From Luidia sarsii (taxonomy: Eukaryota; Echinodermata; Asteroidea; Paxillosida; Luidiidae): a DNA stretch of 64,000 bases. The notes below the pieces were generated by a model, which was given only the letters and a program-made list of their open reading frames with translations, was not told the DNA's origin and made no database searches. Positions 56,227 through 64,000 of this stretch are shown here, one piece after another. Position 1 is the first letter of the stretch. Each line of letters starts with the position of its first letter. The stretch covers positions 5,494,761-5,558,760 of the forward strand of contig OX465103.1 in NCBI GenBank assembly GCA_949987565.1. The letters are read 5' to 3'. Both the position numbers and the translations under genes were made by a program.

Positions 56227-57309
56227 ACAAACTTGTCTCTGCGCACACGCGTGACCACACCTGACCGCGCATGTTTCTGCCCCGCCGAGTGGATGTGACA
56301 TCTGAGCCGCATTATGGCGTCATCGGGCCCCGCGTTCGTTCGCACCCCACCCCCGGAAGTACGTCAGAGGGGGTCCCCGGGGAGACCAGGGGTGTATGGG
56401 GGACGGGGGGGGGGAAGAGCTGGTGCAAGCATGAGCGGGCGGTGAACACGAGCCTCCGAGCATACAAGCCAAGGCGGACGGACGTGGGGGAGGGGAGGGG
56501 AGGCTTAGAGAGGGAGTATAGGGTTAGGGGATCGTGGAGTCGGATGCCTGCCGTGGGTAGAGAGAGGGGCGCGGTGCTGGCCCGGTACTGTGACCGCCAT
56601 ACCCCTGGATGCCCAAGAAGAAAACTATAGAAAGCCGTGGAAATAAGGTGTGTTGACATGGGTGAGGGCAGATAAGGGGAGGCTTGCTCCAGTAGCAGTA
56701 TAATTATACACGTAGGCCTATAGACCTATACAGGAGCATGCAGCAACACCAGCAAAAACATAGACACTAGAAACTGCGCCATCGCCACCACTACCAAGAG
56801 CGAGGTTTTGAGCTATGATAAAAAAAGAAACTTGAATAACGCCAATAATTCCAAGATCCATGGTGACTCTCGTCATATCTTATATTGCAACTAGGCATAG
56901 GTTTCATCTCTATTGGAAAAAGGCATTAGAGATAAAGCGGTAAATCACAAACACTGCGGTAGATACCGTTATGCCACCACCACCACTAATAAGAGCGAGG
57001 TTTTGACGTAGAAAATACTAAAAAAAAAAAACTCATGGACCTAATGCCAACACTGATCCCCGTGACTACTGCTAGATCTGATTAGATTGCCACTAGTTTA
57101 CATTGGAAACAGCTAGAGAGACCAGAGGTAAGTCCTAGCCTGTTGTCCCACGAAAACGGGTAGGCCTGTTAGATTTGCGAATTTCTTTTCATTTGGCTTC
57201 AGTGGCTTCGCTCTTGCCTTTCCTTTTGAACACCGTATTCGTCTGGGAGAAGAGCACAGGCTGGTGTATGGGTCAAAAGCTCATTCAACGCTTTGTGTCC
57301 ATTTCTCTA
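56227..57309. other. Unassigned sequence
   Basis: GC-rich at 56270-56630 with a 119-codon plus-strand frame of no recognised family; AT-rich afterwards. ACCACCACTA..AAGAGCGAGGTTTTGA recurs (56786 and 56980), an old local duplication. Confidence 0.45.
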
Positions 57310-57680
57310 GTCCGTTTCAAAGTATTCAAAGTAAGAAAACGGGAGGCTTTTGGCTTTTGATTCCGGAGACGATACGCCGCGTTGGCTCAAAAGGGCTTCC
57401 AATGCAACAAACCCCCCCCCCCGCCCGACCAGTGATGTTTTCAGTTTCGCAGTGGCTGTTGTTACGGCAGTCGTCCGTGTGGTTCCCTGACTTGATTGTA
57501 TTTCGTTAGCATTGCAGGCTGGTTGAACCAGTCTATTAGCTGATAGTCTGGTTCCAAGAGCTTAACATCCTGACAAATACTGTGAAGTCAGGGAGCCATA
57601 CGGACGACTGCCGTAACAACAGCCACTGCGTTTCAGTTTTCGGATAACAGAAACGAAAGTGAAGCTGCGGTTGCCATAGC
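57310..57680. mobile_element. GGCTTAGGCTC MITE family copy, interrupted
   Basis: Left part (57310-57447, with AAACGGGAGGCTTTTGGC) and right part (57640-57680, with CGGATAACAGAAACGAA) match the interior and right end of copies M1/M2. They are separated by the third 183-bp MITE. Confidence 0.5.
57448..57630 (-). mobile_element. 183-bp foldback MITE, copy 3 (9-bp TSD)
   Basis: Same ends (CGCAGTGGCTGTTG / CAACAGCCACTGCG) and same 183-bp length; the core is in the opposite orientation to copies 1 and 2. Exact 9-bp duplication TTTCAGTTT at 57439-57447 and 57631-57639. Confidence 0.93.
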
Positions 57681-58094
57681 CTCGTCAAACACGCGCTTGT
57701 CGTTTCTGGCCGTTTGAGCCAATTTACCCCCACGCAGGCCAAGTTCCACTTTCAGCAATGCTATAATGTCCCGTATGATAGGCTAGTAATGAATGCCAAC
57801 CGAATGCCGCCTCTGTGGGACGGTACGAAATGAAATCATAGAGTGCACGCTGCTGTCTCGAGCTGTGTGGGTTTTTCTTTCTTTCTCTCTTCCGTGTCGG
57901 GGCGGGCTCTGGGACGACGGTTCTCCGCCTAAGCCAGGCGGAGTTAGCATGGCGACTTTCTCCCGTAGCAATGAGTATATGGGACTCACCGGTAAAATTA
58001 TAATAGTCCCTCAGCTGATGCACTTCAGAATCTCTTTGCGGACGGAAAAAAATGTCAAATGGAAGCGTAATGTGACATCGTGAGTAGTCCTGAT
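57681..58094. other. Unassigned sequence
   Basis: No gene recognised. Confidence 0.45.
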
Positions 58095-58245
58095 GTGGTC
58101 GATTTCACCACACCTATCGTAACTTACGAGCAATCGCAAGACGGTAAGCGATGCACAGACACCATACGGTGCGTCACAACTTACGATAGGTTATCCATCG
58201 TGTAAGTTGAGTTACGATGCATCGTAAGGGCTGTGTGAAATGCAG
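58095..58245. repeat. CTTACGA-type repeat
   Basis: Contains TATCGTAACTTACGAGCAA, ACAACTTACGATAGG and TTACGATGCATCGTAAG, giving imperfect internal inverted repeats. Related to 5306-5420 beside the GPCR. Confidence 0.6.
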
Positions 58246-58928
58246 CCCTGGTCATCTGCGTGTTTCTGTGTGAAGTTGTTTTCTTCTTTGGTTACTGGAA
58301 TACACCATGGAGGATAGAAGGCCCGTGTGTTTGTCCCTGGGCCCCGCCTATAAAGTGCAGCGCACAGGATTCGACGTGGGGCGCGTTGGAGTCTTGTCCG
58401 GTGGGGTGAGGGAGGGAGGGGGGAGCCGCCTGATCGCAGTCCTTTACCCAATTGGCAAAGTGGGGTGGATGAACCCCCCTCCCCCTCGCCCTGCCTGCCG
58501 TCCCTTGACTCTTCGGATTCCTGGCGAAGCGCTGGAATTATGACTGCAGCAGTGAGTGCATTGTTCACCGTGAGCCCCCTCCCGGCAGCTATATAGGCCT
58601 ATAATATAGGCCCACACAATGACAGCGCGCTGGCCATTCTCGTCTCATGAATTATCGGGGACTCAAGAAAATAATAAAAAAAGAATCCATACCCTGCCCG
58701 AATCAAGCAGAACCGAGCCGGAATGAAGAATTGTCCAAAATAAAACACGCTTAGAACCCGCCATGAGTCTTGCCCATTCCCCGTGGCGTATTTTGCAGCC
58801 GAATGTTGTTCCAACACTGGTGGGAGAATTTGAAAACGCGGTTAGAATACAGTCAGAATATTCCGACTGCTCTTCGAGTATCTAGGAATAATTATGCAAA
58901 GACTGTTTCATTCCGACGGTATTCCGGC
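58246..58928. other. Unassigned sequence
   Basis: No gene recognised. Confidence 0.45.
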
Positions 58929-59990
58929 TCACTTGTCTAGCCTCTAGTGTGACAGCTCTATAACTTCACTTGTCTAGCCTCTAGTGTGACAGCTCTATAG
59001 CCTCACATTTCTAGACCTCTAGTGTGACAGCTCTATAGCCTCACTTGTCTACTATAGCCTCTAGTGTGACAGCCATATAGCCCCACTTTTCTAGCCTCTA
59101 GCTTGACAGCTCTATAACTTCACTTGTCTAGCCTCTAGTGTGACAGCTCTATAACTTCACTTGTCTAGCCTCTAGTGTGACAGCTCTATAACTTCACTTG
59201 TCTAGCCTCTAGCGTGACAGCTCTATAACCTCATTTCTCTAGCCTCTTGTGTGACTCTTTAGGTTCACTTCTCTTGCCTCTAGTGTGACTCTATAGCCTC
59301 ACTTTTCTAGCCTCTAGTGTGACTCTATAGCCTCATTTTTCTAGCCTACAGTGCGACTCTATAGCCTCACTTTTCTAGCCTCTAGTGTGACTCTATAGCC
59401 TCACTTTTGTGGCCTCTAGTGTGACTCTATAGCCTCACTTCTCTTGCCTCTAGTGTGATTCTATAGCCTCACTTCTCTTGCCTCTAGTGTGACTCTATAG
59501 CCTCACTTCTCTTGCCTCTAGTGTGACTCTATAGCCTCACTTCTCTTGCCTCTAGTGTGACTCTATAGCCTCACTTCTCTTGCCTCTAGTGTGATTCTAT
59601 AGCCTCACTTCTCTTGCCTCTAGTGTGACTCTATAGCCTCACTTCTCTTGCCTCTAGTGTGATTCTATAGCCTCACTTCTCTTGCCTCTAGTGTGACTCT
59701 ATAGCCTCACTTCTCTTGCTTCTAGTGTGACTCTATAGCCTCACTTCTCTTGCCTCTAGTGTGACTCTATAGCCTCACTTCTCTTGCTTCTAGTGTGACT
59801 CTATAGCCTCACTTCTCTTGCCTTTAGTGTGACTCTATAGCCTCACTTCTCTTGCCTTTAGTGTGACTCTATAGCCTCACTTCTCTTGCCTCTAGTGTGA
59901 CTCTATAGCCTCACTTTTCTAGCCTCTAGTGTGACTCTATAGCCTCACTTTTCTAGCCTCTAGTGTGACTCTATAGCCTCACTTTTCTGA
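58929..59990 (+). repeat. 34/37-bp satellite array (about 30 units)
   Basis: Early units are 37 bp (CACTTGTCTAGCCTCTAG then TGTGACAGCTCTATAACTT). From about 59240 they become 34 bp (CACTTCTCTTGCCTCTAG then TGTGACTCTATAGCCT), losing three bases of the CAGCTCT box. The last three units return to TTCTAGCC. Confidence 0.95.
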
Positions 59991-61145
59991 CTCTGTAGGT
60001 CCTTTTATCTGGCATTATAGTGTGACTCTTACCGCTTTGGATGCATGAAGGGATCCATTTGGAACTCAATAGCAGCTGTAAATTGCATCAATCTCACGTC
60101 ATTTCTGTGCCAACCACTCATCCAGTTTTGTTCTTCTTTTTTTCTAACCGCTGTCAGGTCGCCGTGTCGTGCGCTCTTGACGATATCCACGAACCACGGA
60201 GCGTGGAGGGAGATCTTTAATATCGAGTGAAGATTTCTCTTCCGGTTTCTTGTCGTCCGCTGTCGCTCGGAATAGGCCTATAGCCCCCGCCGTCTGCACA
60301 GTTTTTTTATTTATTTACTTTTTTGCGCGCGGAGACTTGTCAGGTCTGAGTTCAGTAAACAATAAAATATTGGATCGAATGAAAAAAAAATGGCTCAAGC
60401 TTAACAACGCCGCGGTCTTGTATGTCACTGTGTTTCGTTACGACATCTTGTCCAATGTACAGCGGGATATTTTTTGGGTTGTTTTCAATAGGCCTATGTC
60501 GGGGTGAGGGGTTGGTGATTTGTGTGAGGGAGGGGGGGGGGGGGCGTTGCGGTGAGCAGGCCTCGGCGGCTAGCCACGCTTTGAGAGGAACAAACAAGCG
60601 AATCCGTCGTGGGAGAGCGTAGTAGCCTGACGAGAAAAAAAAAATGTACCAATGAATGGATAAATAAAATTTTAAAAAGCCTCGACGGTAACGTGTCGCC
60701 CTTGTCGATGGCCGTGCAAACGCTGCCAGGCGTCAGCCGAGAGGACGGTGCCGTCCCGGGACGGGGGAGGCAGGGCCTCGACATCCCCCACTTTCATCCG
60801 TCTCCTCCTTCTCCCTCTCTCCGTGTGCGTGGACGGTGGACGGGACGCGACTGGCGCGCCGCTCGGAGAGGGGATGCAGTGGGTGGAAAGATTAGGGTCT
60901 GAAGAGGAATTAGCAACGGTGAAGGAGAGAGAGAGAGAGAATCATGGGAGAGAGGACAAACCAAAGAGGCCACTCCTGACTGATAATTGCTCGTGCTCCT
61001 CTTCAGATTTTTATTTTTTTGTGGAGGGGGGGGGGGCACTGCTTTAGTTTAAAGTAATTATTCCAATTTGGTAGCCCGTGTGTGTGTTTTTTATCATGTA
61101 AGAAGTGGAAAGAGTGATTCGATTTGATTCCGTCGTTCTTGTAGT
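59991..61145. other. Unassigned sequence
   Basis: G runs near 60531-60545 and 61026-61035, a moderately CpG-rich stretch (60690-60890), no gene recognised. Confidence 0.45.
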
Positions 61146-61790
61146 GTGCGTTACCTATGTCTCTATGCTCTCTCTCTCTTTCTGTCTTTTTGTCTCTTTC
61201 TGTCTTTCTTTCTCTCGCTGTCTATCTCTTTCTATCTCTCCGTCTCTCGCTGTCTATGTCTCTCACTGTCTCTCGCTCTTCCTGTCTCTCGCTGTCTCTG
61301 TCTCTTTCTGTCTCTCCGTCTCTAGCTGTCTCTGTCTCTGTTTCTGTCTGTCTGTCGAAGTCTCTGTCTCTTTCTGTCACTCTGTCTCTCACTGTCTCTG
61401 TCTCTGTCTCTCTGTCTTTGTCTCTGTCTCTTACTGATTCTGTCTCTCACTGTCTCTGTCTCTCACTGTCTCTGTCTCTCACTGTCTCTGTCTCTCACTA
61501 TCTCTGTCTCTCACTGTATCTGTCTATCTGTCTCTGTCTATCTGTCTCTGTCTATCTGTCTCTGTCTATCTGTCTCTGTCTGTCTGTCTCTGTCTATCTG
61601 TCTCTGTCTATCTGTCTCTGTCTATCTGTCTCTGTCTCTGTCTCTCTGTATCTCTGTCTCTGTCTCTGTCTACCTGTCTCTGTCTCTCACTGTATCTGTC
61701 TATCTGTCTCTGTCTATCTGTCTATCTGTCTCTGTCTCTGTCTCTGTCTCTGTCTCTGTCTCTGTCTCGGTCTCGGTCTCTCTGTCTCTG
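61146..61790. repeat. (CTGTCT)n-rich block
   Basis: CTCTGTCT and CTATCTGTCT units with longer modules such as CTGTCTCTCACTGT repeated in tandem. Confidence 0.94.
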
Positions 61791-62290
61791 TTTCTTTGTG
61801 CCTTTCCCTTTGCGCTCTTTCTCTGTTTCCTCTCAGTCATCTGTCTGTGCAAGCGTCTTTCGGTCTGAGCGTGCCTCCCATCTCTGTCTCTCTGTATCTC
61901 TCCGTCTGTGTCTCCCTCCATCCTTCTCTCTCTCCACCCCTTGTCCTCTCGCAGTATCTGTCTCTGTCTCTGTGTGTCTGCGTGTCGCTCTCATCTCTCC
62001 CTCCCTCCCCCCTCCCCCTCTCCCTCTCCCGCGTCCGTCTCTTGGGTCGCATTTCGCCACGAGTCGCCCGCGTCTAAGCACTTCATGCCGCGCTGGCACG
62101 ATCTTATCAGGTTGTCGTCTTTGTCGCTCTCCTATATATTCCTCTCCTCGCCGAAACGCCTGCTATTTGGATTGGTCCCCGACGCCCGTTGCCATGGACG
62201 CCAGTGGGGACTCTCCCGCGCAAACTCCTTTCCGAATGTTAGCTTGGGAAAACACGACCTCGTCTAGGTCGCGTCATTGTGGTCAATCTA
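61791..62290. other. Unassigned sequence with X-box-like motif
   Basis: GTTGCCATGGAC at 62188-62199 resembles an RFX X-box half-site, 15 bp after an inverted CCAAT box (ATTGG, about 62171). CT-rich 61905-62040. No gene recognised. Confidence 0.3.
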
Positions 62291-63125
62291 TCCAGTCACT
62301 TCTCTCTCTCTCTCTTCCTCTATCACTCTCTCTCTCTCACTTCGTCTCTCTCCCTCATTCTCTCCGTCCTCGTCTCTCCCAATCTCTCTCCCTCCCCTTC
62401 TCTCGCTCTCTCTCCCTCCCTCCCTTCCTCCCCTCTCCCTCTCCCCCTCCCTCTCCCCCTCCCTCTCCCCTCCCTCCCTCTCTCCCCCTTTCTCCCTCTC
62501 CCTCTATCTCCCTCTTTCTCTCTCTCTCTCACTCTCCCTCTCTCCCTCTCCCTCTCTCTTTCTCTATCTCTCCCTCTCCCTCTATCTCCCTCTTCCTCTT
62601 TCTCACTCTCCCTCTCTCCCTCTCCCTCTCTCTTTCTCTATCTCTCCTTCTCCTTCTCCCCTCTCTCTCCCCTCTCTCTCCCTCTGTCTCTCTCTCCCTC
62701 TCTCCTCTCTCTCTCCCCTCTCTCTTCCTCTCTCTCTCTCTCTCTCTCCCTCTCCCTCTCCCCTCTCTCTCCCTCTCTCTCCCCCTCTCCCTCTCTCTCT
62801 CTCCCCTCACTCTCTCTCCTCTCTCTCTCTCCCCTCTCTCTCCCCTCTCTCTCCCTCTGTCTCTCTCTCCCTCTCTCCTCTCTCTCTCCCCTCTCTCTTC
62901 CTCTCTCTCTCTCCCCCTCTCCCTCCCCCTCTCTCTCTCCCTCTCTCTCTCCTCTCTCTCTCCTCTCTCTCGCCCCTATCTCTCTCTCTCCCCTCTCCCC
63001 CCCCTCTCTCTCTCTCTCACTCTCTCTCTCTCTCTCTCCCTCTCCCTCTCCCTCTCCCCTCTCTCTCCCCTGTCTCTCCCTCTCTCCCTCTCTCTCTCCT
63101 CTCTCTCGCCCCTATCTCTCTCGCC
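62291..63125. repeat. Long CT-rich block with duplicated modules
   Basis: Pyrimidine-rich for about 835 bp. Long segments recur almost unchanged, for example the CCTCTCTCTCCCTCTGTC context near 62677 and 62852, and CTCTCTCGCCCCTATCTC near 62965 and 63103. Confidence 0.93.
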
Positions 63126-63925
63126 ACGCTAGCTCAGGCCTAAAAAAGCCAACGAGTCCTTAATACTCAGGCCGATAGTTTCTAGATTAATTGGGCCGAT
63201 AGAAGACGAAACGAGAGATGACATCTCCCTGTCAGAACAGAAAGGGCTTCTTTTTTGTTCGCTCTTAATACTCGGTCCATCGGCATTTCGATAAAAAAAA
63301 ATAATAACAAAAACCACGGATGCGCTGGGCCTGAGCGGAACAATATCGCCTGAATATATCTGTCCCAGGGCTGAAAACACGAGGGGGGGGGGTGGGTCGG
63401 TGGACGGCTACTGTACGCAAGGCTGGTTAATGGGAGTTTCTTGAAAGAAGAAGAAGAAGAAACAACCGTGTGATCCGCGGTAAGCATCCGCGTGTGGTGT
63501 ACTCGGTCGACCGGTAGACAAACCGCACGTGGCTTGAGCTGTGATTCCGCTGCGGCCTGTACGCGGTGAAGGCAACCCTGCGATTGGAAGTTTGCGGCGC
63601 AGCGGCCGCGGTGCAGCTGGGGACGTACCGTGTAGGTTCTTCAGCGCGCGCGCGCTGCGTCACTTTTTGGCGTGGAAGGCTGGTATATCCTACATCCAGT
63701 CTGGGACCGGACTGTCTAAATTGACGACGAGCGGTGAACTGCAGACTCAATTGTCTAGAGATGGTGGGTTTGGTGGGGGGGGGGGGGTAGAAAAGAAGAA
63801 GAAAATAAACCGAGCGGGGAAATGGGAATGAGAGCAACGGGGTTCCGTGAGGATACGGAAGTAGTCCCACCTGCAGTCTTCCATAAAAAAATACCGGTAT
63901 CACAATGTGCGAGAACTCGCAGCCT
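63126..63925. other. Unassigned sequence
   Basis: CpG-rich around 63540-63670, including (CG)n near 63639-63650 and an ATTGG box. No gene recognised. Confidence 0.4.
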
Positions 63926-63930
63926 CCCTC

Positions 63931-63966
<36 letters not shown>
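63926..63966. repeat. C run and (CT)n microsatellite
   Basis: A poly-C run followed by about fifteen CT dinucleotides. Confidence 0.95.
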
Positions 63967-64000
63967 TCCCATCACCGATTTAGTGATAGAAATCATCGGC

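Noticed and set aside
62188..62199. RFX X-box as a confirmed ciliary gene promoter
   Set aside because: Only one half-site is good and no gene is recognised nearby; kept as a weak note.

Overview
The window looks like nuclear DNA of a marine invertebrate animal, possibly a non-vertebrate deuterostome; the phylum cannot be fixed from the sequence. The reasons are a G-protein-coupled receptor gene with animal class A motifs, tRNA-derived SINEs, many short inverted-repeat DNA transposons, degenerate CCCTAA-type tracts, long purine/pyrimidine simple repeats, and the absence of operons or dense coding. A run of exactly 200 N (29993-30192) is a scaffold gap.

Only one protein-coding gene is well supported: an intronless class A GPCR at 3472-5256 (+) inside a very GC-rich island. 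It has two upstream ORFs in its leader, two inverted CCAAT boxes and long CT/TCC tracts upstream. It keeps the class A core but has histidine, not aspartate, at position 3.32, so it is not a typical amine receptor. Its third intracellular loop is about 275 residues and low in complexity. The other long open frames are readings through satellites and microsatellites or lack recognisable domains.

The rest is a repeat landscape. Left part (1-25 kb): a structured repeat family (about 1.9, 5.5, 23.2 and 50.0 kb), a CCCGGG-rich inverted-repeat element (6.8-7.2 kb), a 49-bp satellite (8.9-10.5 kb), a 1.07-kb GGCRGR hexanucleotide array (15.0-16.1 kb), and several MITE families. Two MITE families have clear target-site duplications: a 183-bp family with 9-bp duplications (three copies) and a GTGACCCGG family with 4-bp duplications, one copy nested in an older relative. 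A third element at 22.5 kb carries a telomere-like core between about 65-bp inverted repeats.

Middle (25-40 kb): a 20-bp CpG-dense minisatellite, large GA and CT blocks around the gap, a promoter-like cluster at 32.4-32.6 kb, and CpG-rich sequence near 38.8 kb, with no gene recognised.

Right part (40-64 kb): an irregular tandem array of GAAACGTC hairpins (40.3-41.3 kb), tRNA-derived SINEs including one with six 75-bp head units in tandem (50.6-51.1 kb), a 34/37-bp satellite (58.9-60.0 kb), and more GA/CT blocks. Copies of two hairpin-bearing families differ by paired substitutions that keep the stems, which is the most interesting non-genic signal here.
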